A DNA stretch of 56,115 nt, from the NCBI GenBank assembly GCA_947505105.1, contig CANNKG010000011.1, forward strand, positions 1 through 56,115. Reading direction: 5' to 3'. The notes below the pieces were generated by a model. It saw only the letters and a program-made list of their open reading frames with translations. It was not told where the DNA came from and did no database searches. A program made the position numbers and the translations under genes. Positions 45,805 through 55,352 of this stretch are shown here, piece by piece. This DNA is from Methylococcaceae bacterium. GTDB taxonomy: Bacteria; Pseudomonadota; Gammaproteobacteria; Methylococcales; Methylomonadaceae. How positions within the stretch are numbered: position 1 is the stretch's first letter; the number at the start of each line of letters is the position of its first letter.

Positions 45805-48800
45805 TCAGCCTAGTTCCGGTTGTTCGATCAGCGCCGGTGATAGCGGGACGCTCTGGCCGCGGTAACATTCGATGGAATTGGCGTAGGTCAAGATGGATGT
45901 CAGCTCCGCCTGCCATAATACGAAGCCTTGGCCGCGCTCAAACACATAGAGCTCGCCACTTTCGGGATCTTTGGCGGCTAATTGAACCCAGCCGCCGCCA
46001 ACTAATTCCCGAATTCCTGGTTGATCGGCATAAATACGTTCAAGGACTCGGGGCTTAGCTTCGACCAACATTAATAGGCGCATTGGCTCATGGATTTCGA
46101 CCATTTGGAGGGGCAGTCCGGTACGCAGATCACTGCCGGTTCCTTCCATAACGCCAAACAGACCGGTGATGTTGTGCGGAATTTTGGTACTGCAGCCAAA
46201 ACGCTCGTTATCAATGGTTGAGAAATAATATTCCAGATTAATACCGGCTCCGACGGGACCTACAGTCAGCAAGATATTTTCGAGTAGCTGACCTTCGGGG
46301 TCTTGGGTTGGATCATAGGAAATCAGAAATGCGCGCCGATCCAGAAACGCGCCTTGGGTGACTGAGCGCCGACCGACCACTGCAGAGGCATTGGTTGCAT
46401 GACCATATTCGGGTCTAACTTGGCTCAAGTCCTGGGCACGATCTATCACATGCTGCATCGCCGCAGGCGGCGAATCAGGATGGCGGGCTGAATAAAATCT
46501 ACGACAGCGTTCGTGGGCAGAAGCCTCGGTCGCTTTAACGAGAGTATGTTTGAGGGTTTTTAATGCCTCTTGCATATTCAACGGCACTTGATCTTCATCG
46601 AACCAGACAATCGCGTCGCTGCTGGTATCGTGTTCGGCGCCGATAAACCAGCAATCATTGGGAACGACAATAGCGCGTTCGCTCAGCAAAATTCTGATCT
46701 CGGGACGATTGACGATTGCGGCAAACAGCCGCGCATTGGCGCCGCCGCGTCTGCCACTACACGCTCCGCAATCGTGTGCGGCTTCGTGGGGGTTGTTTTG
46801 GCTGGTCGAGCCGTGCGCCATAAAGCAGACGATGGGTGCAAAACCGCTGGTCAGGCCGATATTTCGCAAGAATCCAGCAACGCGGTTGACTTGTTCCTCA
46901 TCGCTGAAATTAGGATGTATCAATGTTTCGGAACGACGCTGGCTCTCTTTGAAGCGCAATTCCGTCGGCACTTGAACGACAATGCGCTGCTTGAGCGTTT
47001 TACTGAAGCGATTGACCAAGCTCGGAAAAAAGCTTTTGGCCAATTGTCCAGCCAATAGCCAAGGGGCGAGTAACAGGGTATTAATCAGAGAGCGCCATAA
47101 TTCACGGCGCAGACTTTGGTTGATTAAGTAGGCCACGTTTAAATAAAGTTTTCGGCCTTTCTGGTGTGCGGCTAAAATAGCTTCTATTCCGGAGTGCGGA
47201 ATTTCGTCGATTTCATGGCTTGGCGCGACGCCGGCAGGGCACAAGCCTACCCGATGATCGTCATCAAGGCCCTGATAATGGATGGGTAGACCAAAAAAAC
47301 CGGCCGCGCCAAAAGTTTCAAATATGGGATTCAATTCTTCAAGATGGCGGCGAATGCTCTCTTCTCGTTCATCAATACAGAAGATGATCTGAGCTTCCGG
47401 ACGAGTGTCTCGTTTTGCCCAGCGTCCACGTAGATGGTTTGCCCGAATAATTTGCAAAAATTCTTCGCGGTAGTGCCGCTCATAAGCTTCAAGCCATACT
47501 TGCGCACGGATAGTTGGCCCAAACTCATCAAGCAACGTCAACATTCCAAGCAAATCCCGCTGTGATAACTTATCGATCTGGGCTGCGCCTATACCTAAAT
47601 GCTGCGCTAACAGCAACAAACGCCAACCCGCGTTGTAAACTGTTAAAGTCTCGTGCTGATAACCGATGGGGCTGGCTTCCCAGGTGTGAATTAGCTCGGC
47701 CAAAGTTTGCCAGTTCGGTTGGTTGTGCCATTCGGACCTAGCTTGATTGATTAATTGTTCGGCCTTTTGAGTGAGATATTCGGGTAATCGAGTACGATAA
47801 AGACCGCGGCGGACCTTAAATTCAGCCGGATGTTTGGTGAAGTAGTGTTGCAGACTGGTAAATTTAGCGTCGATTTTCCAGATATCATGGCTAACTTGAT
47901 GCAGCCAGAGCCTATCTAGCGTTATACGAATAGCTAAATAATCGATCAGCAGTTGCGGTGGCGGCTGAGCTGTTTTGGCGGAGCCTGTGTCAGGCTCGCT
48001 ATGTGTATGACGTTCATTTGCTGGCGTATAATGTGGATGATGTTGTCGCCAGTTTAATAGGCCTGACCAACCCGGTAATTCAAGCGCTAGGCGTTGCAGA
48101 TAACCAGGCCAGCGTATTTCGGGCAGTTCAAAATATTGCAGTTGTTGAATGATGGTATCGAGCGGGTCTTCCGGAAGCGATTCCAGGACTTGTTGCCAGT
48201 CGGTCAGTTCATGCAAAAATAAACTGGCGTCGAAGCGCGAACTGAGCCGCCAAACGCGATAAAGGCCAAGTGTCTGGCGTTCCGGCATAACCCAGGGAGC
48301 AACGCCTTCATCGAGCGCTGAAGCGCAAAATTTTATCAGATGCGAGCGAACTTGTTCCATGATGTCAATGCCGCTGAGTGCCATCACAAGGCCACGCAAA
48401 CTCAGCTGGTTGCCGACTTCATCGAATAACTCTGCGACTGTTCGCGCTGCACTTTGATTGAGTTCCGAGAGGGGGATGGAGCTATCCGCATCTTGTTGCT
48501 CAAGCCAATCTTGGGCTTGTTCATGCGATAAATCGAGCATGTTTTCAGGATGAAGAGCTGGCTGAGCCAAGCCCAATTTACTTAGTAGACTATGCCATAA
48601 TTGTTGGACGACTTCGGTTTCGCTGCCTAATGTCAATAGTTGTTGCTTTTGAGCTTCGAGCACGTTAGCTTGCAATGATTCCAGGGCTTTCAATTCATTG
48701 ACCTGCCAGTGCCATTGGTTAGGCGTTAGGCTCGATAAATCATATAAGAGGGCGATGCGGTAAAGCTCGCGACGAGTAAGGCTTGAGTCTAGATCATGAG

Positions 48801-49092
48801 CAATTGGTTGATTGGGCTTTAGGGCTTCACATTTATCTAGCGCGCTGTCTAGATCTTCATCATTGATGCGGCCCTGCCAATAGAATTGCCGATTTTTGAG
48901 CTCCGGAAGATAGCCGCAAATGCCGGTCAATAATTCAAATTCAGCAAGCGCCTTTTCAAACGGTAAATGTTGAAAACCATGCAGGGTATTATGATGCACG
49001 AAATCCTGAATCGGGGCTTGTCCGGGCAGAACATGATTCAAATGTTCCAAGGCAGCCAAGACCTGCTCGCGTAATTGATTTGAAATTTGCAT
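45805..49092 (-). CDS. dabA: DabA (UPF0753/DUF2309) inorganic-carbon uptake protein
   Basis: The 1095-residue DUF2309 protein has the beta-carbonic-anhydrase-like zinc site of DabA: Cys572 and Asp574 in FCIDERE, His760 in AHGSTSQNN and Cys775 in DCGACSG. His and Cys are 15 residues apart, as in Halothiobacillus DabA. The N-terminal half (residues 20-400) is helical and starts VQDFVHHNTLHGFQ-like (IQDFVHHNTLHGFQHLPF). DabA with DabB converts CO2 to trapped bicarbonate in the cytosol. The operon contains three more antiporter-like subunits, which is richer than the minimal dabAB pair. Confidence 0.92.
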   Translation of the reverse strand: MQISNQLREQVLAALEHLNHVLPGQAPIQDFVHHNTLHGFQHLPFEKALAEFELLTGICGYLPELKNRQFYWQGRINDEDLDSALDKCEALKPNQPIAHDLDSSLTRRELYRIALLYDLSSLTPNQWHWQVNELKALESLQANVLEAQKQQLLTLGSETEVVQQLWHSLLSKLGLAQPALHPENMLDLSHEQAQDWLEQQDADSSIPLSELNQSAARTVAELFDEVGNQLSLRGLVMALSGIDIMEQVRSHLIKFCASALDEGVAPWVMPERQTLGLYRVWRLSSRFDASLFLHELTDWQQVLESLPEDPLDTIIQQLQYFELPEIRWPGYLQRLALELPGWSGLLNWRQHHPHYTPANERHTHSEPDTGSAKTAQPPPQLLIDYLAIRITLDRLWLHQVSHDIWKIDAKFTSLQHYFTKHPAEFKVRRGLYRTRLPEYLTQKAEQLINQARSEWHNQPNWQTLAELIHTWEASPIGYQHETLTVYNAGWRLLLLAQHLGIGAAQIDKLSQRDLLGMLTLLDEFGPTIRAQVWLEAYERHYREEFLQIIRANHLRGRWAKRDTRPEAQIIFCIDEREESIRRHLEELNPIFETFGAAGFFGLPIHYQGLDDDHRVGLCPAGVAPSHEIDEIPHSGIEAILAAHQKGRKLYLNVAYLINQSLRRELWRSLINTLLLAPWLLAGQLAKSFFPSLVNRFSKTLKQRIVVQVPTELRFKESQRRSETLIHPNFSDEEQVNRVAGFLRNIGLTSGFAPIVCFMAHGSTSQNNPHEAAHDCGACSGRRGGANARLFAAIVNRPEIRILLSERAIVVPNDCWFIGAEHDTSSDAIVWFDEDQVPLNMQEALKTLKHTLVKATEASAHERCRRFYSARHPDSPPAAMQHVIDRAQDLSQVRPEYGHATNASAVVGRRSVTQGAFLDRRAFLISYDPTQDPEGQLLENILLTVGPVGAGINLEYYFSTIDNERFGCSTKIPHNITGLFGVMEGTGSDLRTGLPLQMVEIHEPMRLLMLVEAKPRVLERIYADQPGIRELVGGGWVQLAAKDPESGELYVFERGQGFVLWQAELTSILTYANSIECYRGQSVPLSPALIEQPELG

Positions 49093-49105
49093 TGCTTAAA
49101 CTCTG

Positions 49106-50575
49106 CTACATGCGTTTTTGAATCACGTCGTTCAATTGCGTGATACTGGTGGCGGATAAGTCGATTAAGGGAGCAGGTATTAAACCAAAACCAACGATGG
49201 CAACTACCAGGATGGCGGCGGCGATCAATTCGAAATTATTTAAGTCGGCGATTTGCTGCATCTGCGGTTTGACAGGGCCGGTGAATAGTAAGCCCATGGT
49301 GCGCAGCGCATACGAGGCACATATCAGTATGCTGAGACTGAAAAATACCATCAAGCCCCCCCATTGCTGAAAGCCACCGCTCAGCGTATGTAATTCGGCG
49401 ACAAAACCGATTGATCCGGGTAAGCCCATTGCTGCCAGTAGGGTTAAGGTCATAAATACTGCAAAACGCGGCATGACCTGAACCAGCGAGCTATAATCCT
49501 GAATATTGCGGGTATGGGTGCGTTCGTATAGCAGGCCGACCAAGAGAAATAACGCGCCTGCGATTAAGCCGTGGGCAGTCATTTGCAAGACCGCGCCGGT
49601 TATGCCCATTTCATTCAGACTGGCAATGCCCAGTAAGACAATGCCCATGTGACTGACCGACGAGTAGGCGATCATCGCTTTCAAATCGCTTTGCCGCCAC
49701 GCGAGCAGACCGCCATAGAGCATGCCGAATAAAGCTAGAAAAGTCAGCATCGGTTGCAGCAGCAGAGTGGCTTCAGGCAACATCACCACCGCGCGCAGCA
49801 AGCCATAAGCGCCCATTTTGAGCAAGATACCGGAGAGTAGAATGCTGATCGGGCTTGGGGCTTCGACGTGGGCAAGCGGCAGCCAGCCATGCAAGGGGAA
49901 GATCGGCATCTTGACCCCAAAACCAATAATGAAACCCAGCAGCACTAAAACCTGTTCCATGCGAGGCATGCCCTGTGCGGCTTGATGCATCGAGGTCATT
50001 AGCGAACCGCTTTGTTGTAAATCGTATTGACTGATTGCAAGCAAGCTGAGCAGCATAAAGATCGAACCACCCATTGTATAGAGCACGAAATTCAAACTCG
50101 CCGCATGGCGTCTGGCACCGCCCCAGCGATCAATCAAGAAAAACAGCGGGATCAGGGTGACTTCCCAGAAAATGTAAAACAACGCCCAGTCCTGAGCCAA
50201 AAACACGCCGAGCATGCCAAATTCCAACAGGAGCAGGCAGATGTGATAACCCTTGATGCTGCTATTAATCGAAAAGGAAGCGAGTACCGCAATTGAGCTG
50301 AGCAAGGTGGCCAGCACCAATAGCGGTAAGGAAAGGCCGTCGACCCCAAGCGCATAAGCACTGCCGAGTACCGGATTCAAGGGATAATATTCGGTAAACT
50401 GTAAATTCGCGTCATGCTGGTTATAGTGAGCAACAATCACGCAACTTAATACGAAGGTATAGCCGGTCAGGATTTGCGAAATCCAGCGGATTAACACGGT
50501 ATGTTGATTGGATAAAAATACCAGCACCAAGACACCTACTGCCGGGGTCCACAACAGTAAACTGAGAATACCCAT
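49106..50575 (-). CDS. NuoM-like proton-translocating subunit (first)
   Basis: The 489-residue protein is the most canonical NuoM of the three. The TM5 Glu is in FWEVTLIPLFFLIDRWGG, the TM7 Lys in FGVKMPIFPLHGWLPLAHVEAPSP, the TM8 Lys in SGILLKMGAYGLLRA and the TM12 Glu in LPGSIGFVAELH. It is the first gene in the leftward cluster, 13 bp before dabA. A terminator behind the beta-carbonic anhydrase separates it from that gene. It is not part of a nuoA-N cluster, since no other complex I genes are present. Confidence 0.88.
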   Translation of the reverse strand: MGILSLLLWTPAVGVLVLVFLSNQHTVLIRWISQILTGYTFVLSCVIVAHYNQHDANLQFTEYYPLNPVLGSAYALGVDGLSLPLLVLATLLSSIAVLASFSINSSIKGYHICLLLLEFGMLGVFLAQDWALFYIFWEVTLIPLFFLIDRWGGARRHAASLNFVLYTMGGSIFMLLSLLAISQYDLQQSGSLMTSMHQAAQGMPRMEQVLVLLGFIIGFGVKMPIFPLHGWLPLAHVEAPSPISILLSGILLKMGAYGLLRAVVMLPEATLLLQPMLTFLALFGMLYGGLLAWRQSDLKAMIAYSSVSHMGIVLLGIASLNEMGITGAVLQMTAHGLIAGALFLLVGLLYERTHTRNIQDYSSLVQVMPRFAVFMTLTLLAAMGLPGSIGFVAELHTLSGGFQQWGGLMVFFSLSILICASYALRTMGLLFTGPVKPQMQQIADLNNFELIAAAILVVAIVGFGLIPAPLIDLSATSITQLNDVIQKRM

Positions 50576-50641
50576 CGCTTAGTGTTCCGTATGATGGTTA
50601 AGAAGGCGCTGCAATAAGATCAAATTCGGCAATCCAGGAGT

Positions 50642-50680
50642 TAATAAAAAACAAATGTGGGCAACGCAGTTCCGCCCACC
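50642..50680 (-). terminator. Intrinsic terminator after beta-carbonic anhydrase gene
   Basis: Read on the minus strand, GTGGGC-GGAACTGCGTT-GCCCAC is followed by ATTTGTTTTTTATT. A 6-bp stem with a T-rich tail lies between the carbonic anhydrase and the nuoM-dab operon, so the two are probably separate transcription units. Confidence 0.65.
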
Positions 50681-50710
50681 ATTATGTACAATAAGGGATG
50701 CAGAGTTATT

Positions 50711-50870
50711 CAAAATACCATTTTTGTAACTATTCATCTGCTACTCTCGCACATTGCAACCCCAACCTTCCCCTTATCAGGGGAGGGAGTTAAAGAATGA
50801 TCTCCTCCCCCTGCCAAGGGGGAGGCTGGGAGGGGGGTGAGTGTTGCAATCTTTATGCTTGCGGTATTCC
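50711..50870. repeat. MITE-like 160-bp repeat, copy 2
   Basis: This is homologous in inverse orientation to 38002-38163, with identical TTCAAAATACCATTTTTG at the left end (50709-50726). The hairpins CCCCTTATCAGGGGAGGG and CTCCCCCTGCCAAGGGGGAG are better paired than in copy 1. The right end GCGGTATTCC is the diverged terminus and overlaps the last codons and stop of the carbonic anhydrase gene. Confidence 0.7.
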
Positions 50871-51506
50871 TAAGTTTAGCGGAATTTCATAAAAATCGAC
50901 ACGCCCGGTTTCGACTTCATACATGCCGCCGATAATTGCGATTTCATCATTCTTGAGCATGTCAATCACCACTAAACTGCGTTCAGTAATTTGTTGCATG
51001 GCTAATTCTACGTTCAGTTTGGCGACTTTTTCGACGAATTCAGCGTTTTTGGAGTTGCGTTCGTTGGTAGTGGTGGTTTCAGCATCCACGGCCATTTCAA
51101 TTTTATTAAGTAGTCCTGTTAAATTTCCTAGACGCACATGATCGCATGCTCCTCTGACTGCGCCACAACGAGTATGACCAAGCACAACTACGATTTTAGC
51201 ACCGGCAATTTTGCAGGCAAACTCCATGCTGCCGAGAATATCGTCATTAATGATGTTGCCTGCAACTCTACAACTAAAAATATCGCCCAGACCTTGGTCG
51301 AAAATCAGTTCTGCCGAGGTTCTGGAGTCGATACAACTCAGAATGAATGCAAACGGATGTTGGCTTTCGGAAGTTTGGTTGACTTGTTCGAGCAAGTTTC
51401 TATTGGCTTTAAGGTTGTTGATAAAGCGATCATTGCCTTTCTTCAAGATATCAAGCGCAGTTGACGGCGTAATCGCCTCTTGCATTTCTTTGGTAAGTGT
51501 CTTCAT
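50853..51506 (-). CDS. Beta-class carbonic anhydrase
   Basis: The 217-residue enzyme interconverts CO2 and bicarbonate. Zinc ligands are Cys58, His111 and Cys114 (in SCIDSR and GHTRCGAV), and the Asp60-Arg62 dyad is intact. It has no signal peptide, so it is cytoplasmic. It follows the SulP gene by 39 bp in a presumed operon, an arrangement that suggests coupled bicarbonate transport. Its C terminus (GIPQA, stop) is formed by the end of the mobile-looking repeat, so it may differ slightly from relatives there. Confidence 0.94.
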   Translation of the reverse strand: MKTLTKEMQEAITPSTALDILKKGNDRFINNLKANRNLLEQVNQTSESQHPFAFILSCIDSRTSAELIFDQGLGDIFSCRVAGNIINDDILGSMEFACKIAGAKIVVVLGHTRCGAVRGACDHVRLGNLTGLLNKIEMAVDAETTTTNERNSKNAEFVEKVAKLNVELAMQQITERSLVVIDMLKNDEIAIIGGMYEVETGRVDFYEIPLNLGIPQA

Positions 51507-51545
51507 GATAAATAATGTTGATGTTTAAATTTAAAATCGACTGCA

Positions 51546-53135
51546 TTACTTAGAGGCTTCATTAATGATAATGAGTGATTCATGTTTAGGGATCACCTCC
51601 TTGCCGTAGACATCAATCAGTTCAATGATGATATTGTCATCAGCGGCTGAGGCCTTAAAATCCTCAATCAATTCGAAAATATCATGATCGATAAATCGGG
51701 TCTTGCTGGCATCAATAATGACGCGGCTGTTGGTTTGAATTAGTAAAATAAATTTGCGCAGTAATGCTTTATTCAAAAACGATACGTCCTTATTAAGAAC
51801 GATGGTGTATTTGTTGCCATCCTGAATCATCGTAATCGCAGCATCATAGTTGGTTTTTATGACAAAAAATAGACCGATAACAACCCCGACGACCATGCCT
51901 TTTAGTAAGTCGGTCGAAATGATCGCAATCACGGTAATGACGAACGGATAAAACTGGCTTTTACCTTTTTTGTAATATTCGATAAACAACGCAGGTTTTG
52001 CCAACTTATAACCGGTTTGCAATAAAATTGCCGCCAAACAAGCCAATGGAATCGTATTGAGGTAATCTGGCAGATACATAACACTTAACAACAAACAGAG
52101 TCCGTGGATAAAACAGGACATTTTGGTTTGGCCGCCATAGTTAATATTGGCTGCACTTCGGACAATCACCGCAGTAATCGGGATGCCCCCCAACATGCCG
52201 GAGATAATATTTCCTGCGCCTTGGGCTTTGAGTTCTCTATTGGTGGGTGCAACCCGTTTTAAAGGATCAAGTTTGTCGACCGCTTCAAGGCTTAGCAAAG
52301 TTTCAAGACTGGCGATGATCGCAATCGTAAAGGCAATACTATAAATGCTTGGATTACTCAGATAATTAAAATCAGGTAGCATGAAACTGTTGAAAAAATC
52401 GGACGCTTGGGCAAAGATGGGTAAGTTAACCATGTGTTCAGTGCTTATTGACCATGCTGGTGCATGCGTTGATGCCCATAGTTGAAAACCGATACCCCAC
52501 ATGACAACGACCAAAGGACCTGGAATTAACTTAGCCAACTTGAGTTTTTTAAACCAGGAAAGCTCCCATACGATTAGAATCAGTAAAGATACGATGCTGA
52601 TCACGATTGAACCATGAGAAACACCTTGAAGTGCATCGAATAACTCACCAAAACTTGAGCTTGCGGTTTCTTTCATATAGCTTTCGTCCCCTTCGTAACT
52701 TCCATGGAAGCCGATGGCGTGCGGAATTTGTTTAATGATCAGAATCAAGCCGATCGCTGCCAACATGCCTTTAATGACCGCTGCGGGAAAAAATGCCCCA
52801 ATAATACCGGCGCGTAAATAGCCAAGTATCAGTTGTATGACGCCGGCAAGCACGCAGGCGACCAGAAAACCTTGGTAATTGCCGATTTTTTCTATCGCAT
52901 TAAAGACGATAACGGTTAAGCCGGCAGCGGGACCAGATACACTTAATTGAGAACCACTTAACCAGGAGACGATGATGCCGCCGACTAAGCCTGCGATTAA
53001 TCCTGAAAATAACGGCGCGCCTGACGCCATAGCGATGCCTAAGCAAAGCGGTAAAGCCACTAAAAAAACGACAATCCCGGCAGGTAAATCATCTTTTAAA
53101 TGATGTAGATAAAATTGTACATGTTTATGAATCAT
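51546..53135 (-). CDS. SulP-family anion transporter, bicarbonate candidate
   Basis: The 529-residue SLC26/SulP protein has about 12-14 membrane helices starting ALPLCLGIAMASGAPLF and a C-terminal STAS domain (about 435-525, RVIIDASKTRFIDHD). Members carry sulfate, bicarbonate or dicarboxylates. Placement directly before a beta-carbonic anhydrase points to bicarbonate (BicA-like), but sequence alone does not separate this from sulfate. There are no sulfate-assimilation genes nearby. It is transcribed leftwards, divergent from the two-component pair. Confidence 0.85.
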   Translation of the reverse strand: MIHKHVQFYLHHLKDDLPAGIVVFLVALPLCLGIAMASGAPLFSGLIAGLVGGIIVSWLSGSQLSVSGPAAGLTVIVFNAIEKIGNYQGFLVACVLAGVIQLILGYLRAGIIGAFFPAAVIKGMLAAIGLILIIKQIPHAIGFHGSYEGDESYMKETASSSFGELFDALQGVSHGSIVISIVSLLILIVWELSWFKKLKLAKLIPGPLVVVMWGIGFQLWASTHAPAWSISTEHMVNLPIFAQASDFFNSFMLPDFNYLSNPSIYSIAFTIAIIASLETLLSLEAVDKLDPLKRVAPTNRELKAQGAGNIISGMLGGIPITAVIVRSAANINYGGQTKMSCFIHGLCLLLSVMYLPDYLNTIPLACLAAILLQTGYKLAKPALFIEYYKKGKSQFYPFVITVIAIISTDLLKGMVVGVVIGLFFVIKTNYDAAITMIQDGNKYTIVLNKDVSFLNKALLRKFILLIQTNSRVIIDASKTRFIDHDIFELIEDFKASAADDNIIIELIDVYGKEVIPKHESLIIINEASK

Positions 53136-53208
53136 GGCCTGATGCTCTCATTTATAAAGTTTGTATGGTTGTCATTCCGAGAAGTTCCTTTAAGATAAGT
53201 CGAGTGTC

Positions 53209-53235
53209 TTGTTAAAGTATGGGCTATCCTATAAT
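53209..53235 (+). promoter_or_regulatory. Promoter for the two-component operon
   Basis: TATAAT at 53230-53235 is a perfect -10, with TTGTTA at 53209-53214 as -35 (15-bp spacing, short of the optimal 17). It lies 56 bp upstream of the response regulator ATG in the divergent intergenic region. Confidence 0.5.
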
Positions 53236-53290
53236 TTAAAGTCTACACCTGGAAACTTTCAGGAACCTTGCATAATAGCGAATCGAAACT

Positions 53291-53965
53291 ATGAATATTT
53301 TATTGATTGAGGATGATGCAATATTGGGCGATGGTTTGAGTTATACCTTGCGCAATAACGGCTATTATATCAGTGTAGCGACGACTGGAAATTACGCTGA
53401 GCGACTGTTGATGGCACAAGATTTTGATTTGATCGTTCTGGATCTTGGATTGCCTGATATCGATGGTTTGGAATTATTGCGCCGAATTCGGCGGCGCAAG
53501 GTGCCGATTCCGATTTTGATTTTAACCGCGCGTGACGGTGTTAATGATCGAGTCGATGGTATCGAGCAGGGGGCTGATGATTATATGTCCAAGCCTTTCG
53601 AGCTGAGAGAGTTGGAAGCAAGAATTAATGCATTGATTCGACGCTGCTATGGCGGGTTTGATAATAAAATCCAGTTGGGTCGATTGGTTCTGGATACTCA
53701 TAGTCATCAAGTGTTAGTTGATGATCAGCCGCAACAGCTTTCGGCACGCGAATATGCCCTGCTCGAAATCCTGATGCTACAAAACGGGAAAGTGGTGACC
53801 AAAGATCGTATCGCTCAGCGACTTGCCCAAGAAAATGAGGCGCTCACCGATAATGCGGTCGAAATTTATATTCATCGATTGCGTAAACGTATTGAGCCTT
53901 ATGCTATTCAGATTCGAACCATCCGAGGTCTTGGTTATTTGATTGAGTGTATCAATGAGACTTAA
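53291..53965 (+). CDS. OmpR-family response regulator
   Basis: The 224-residue regulator has the phospho-acceptor Asp51 in LIVLDLGLPDIDG, the acidic pair EDD at 7-9, the conserved Lys101 in MSKPFE, and a winged-helix DNA-binding domain ending RTIRGLGYLIE. It belongs to the QseB/PmrA/TctD group. It overlaps the kinase gene by 11 bp. Target genes are unknown; the divergent SulP-carbonic anhydrase operon is the nearest candidate, by position only. Confidence 0.92.
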   Translation: MNILLIEDDAILGDGLSYTLRNNGYYISVATTGNYAERLLMAQDFDLIVLDLGLPDIDGLELLRRIRRRKVPIPILILTARDGVNDRVDGIEQGADDYMSKPFELRELEARINALIRRCYGGFDNKIQLGRLVLDTHSHQVLVDDQPQQLSAREYALLEILMLQNGKVVTKDRIAQRLAQENEALTDNAVEIYIHRLRKRIEPYAIQIRTIRGLGYLIECINET

Positions 53966-55325
53966 GATCCCCAGTCTTAAAGCAAAATTACTGTTGCAAT
54001 TGGCGATTCCATTGCTTTTATTTATGACGATCGAAAGTGTCTTGTCGTATTTTGTGACGCTGCATTATGTCAATGGCGCGTATGATCGATGGTTGCTTGA
54101 TTCGGCTCGATCACTCGCGCAGGAAATTAAAGTCAGGAATGGTTCGGTAGCGGTCGAGTTACCCACCGCAGCATTGGAAATCTTCAAATGGGATGATCAG
54201 GATAAAACCTATTTCAAAATCGTATCGGTTCAACATGGGCTCATCGCGGGCGATAAGGGGGTGCCGGATATTTCGAATCCCGACATCGATTGGAGTCAGC
54301 CGGTTTTCTTCAATAACGAAATGTATGGCGAATCAGTCAGAGTGGTCGCAATGTCGCTCACGCGTGAAACTACTCCGGAGAAATTTTATGTGTCGGTGGC
54401 CGAAACCTTAAATAAACGTCGGAGCATGATGCATGATATTTTATTTGCCGATTTGTTTCCTCAAAGCTTTTTGCTGTTAGGTATCGGTCTTTATTTGCTG
54501 ACCGGCATTCAACGAGGACTCAAGCCTTTACATAATTTAGCCGATGAAATTGCTAAACGGTCTTCAAGAGATTTGCGTCCTATTCCCAATACCCATGTCG
54601 TGCTTGAAGTGCAATCCTTGATTCATACGATTAACGATTTATTTGGTCGATTGAATCTCGCCATCGGGACGCAAGAGCGCTTTATTTCGAATGCGGCCCA
54701 TCAGCTACGTACACCGCTGGCCGGACTCAAGCTGCAAGCCGAGCGGGCTATGCGTGAACAGGATATCGAGGCGATGTTGCCTGCTTTGTTAAATATTCAA
54801 AATAGCGCTGATCGACTCTCTCATTTGACGTCACAGCTATTGGTCTTAGCAAGGTCCGAGTCTAATCAACATAGCTATGAGTTACTACCCCTCGATCTCG
54901 GTAAGCTTACGCGCGATATCTGCATCGAATGGGTGCCGAAAGCACTTGAGCGCAAGATAGAGTTAACTTTTGAGAGTTCGGATTACCCGATTATGATTCT
55001 GGCAGATCAAGTGTTATTCAGCGAATTGATTGCCAATCTATTGAATAATGCGGTGACTTATGGCTTTGAACATGGCAATATTTGGATTGAGGTGCGGAGC
55101 TGGCCGCATATTCAACTGATAGTTGCGGACGATGGCCCTGGGATTCCTGAACACGAAATAGACAAAATCTTGGAGCGCTTTTATCGCCTTCCTGGGACTG
55201 CCGGTATTGGCTGTGGTTTAGGTTTGGCGATTGTCAAAGAAATCGCTGATTTGCATCATGCACAATTAACTTTGGAACGGAGCTCTCATGAAGGCGGACT
55301 TCGAATTACCTTAACTTTTCATTAA
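53955..55325 (+). CDS. Sensor histidine kinase (TctE/QseC-like)
   Basis: The 456-residue kinase (start ATG 53955, overlapping the regulator stop) has two membrane helices (residues about 12-35 and 155-180). They flank a periplasmic domain of about 120 residues that fits the 2CSK_N-like domain of TctE. HAMP-like residues follow, then His249 in NAAHQLRTPLAGLK. The ATPase has NLLNNAVTYG, VADDGPGIPEHE and GCGLGLAIVKEI. The ligand is unknown: the 2CSK_N family includes carboxylate sensors, so a carboxylate or bicarbonate-type cue is conceivable but unproven. Confidence 0.9.
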   Translation: MRLKIPSLKAKLLLQLAIPLLLFMTIESVLSYFVTLHYVNGAYDRWLLDSARSLAQEIKVRNGSVAVELPTAALEIFKWDDQDKTYFKIVSVQHGLIAGDKGVPDISNPDIDWSQPVFFNNEMYGESVRVVAMSLTRETTPEKFYVSVAETLNKRRSMMHDILFADLFPQSFLLLGIGLYLLTGIQRGLKPLHNLADEIAKRSSRDLRPIPNTHVVLEVQSLIHTINDLFGRLNLAIGTQERFISNAAHQLRTPLAGLKLQAERAMREQDIEAMLPALLNIQNSADRLSHLTSQLLVLARSESNQHSYELLPLDLGKLTRDICIEWVPKALERKIELTFESSDYPIMILADQVLFSELIANLLNNAVTYGFEHGNIWIEVRSWPHIQLIVADDGPGIPEHEIDKILERFYRLPGTAGIGCGLGLAIVKEIADLHHAQLTLERSSHEGGLRITLTFH

Positions 55326-55352
55326 TGGAGCGGATGTCTGTATTTCTTGCTT

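Noticed and set aside
41092-50575. The cluster as part of a nuoA-N complex I operon
   Set aside because: No other nuo genes are present and the NuoL-like subunit lacks its lateral helix; DabA is the central member.
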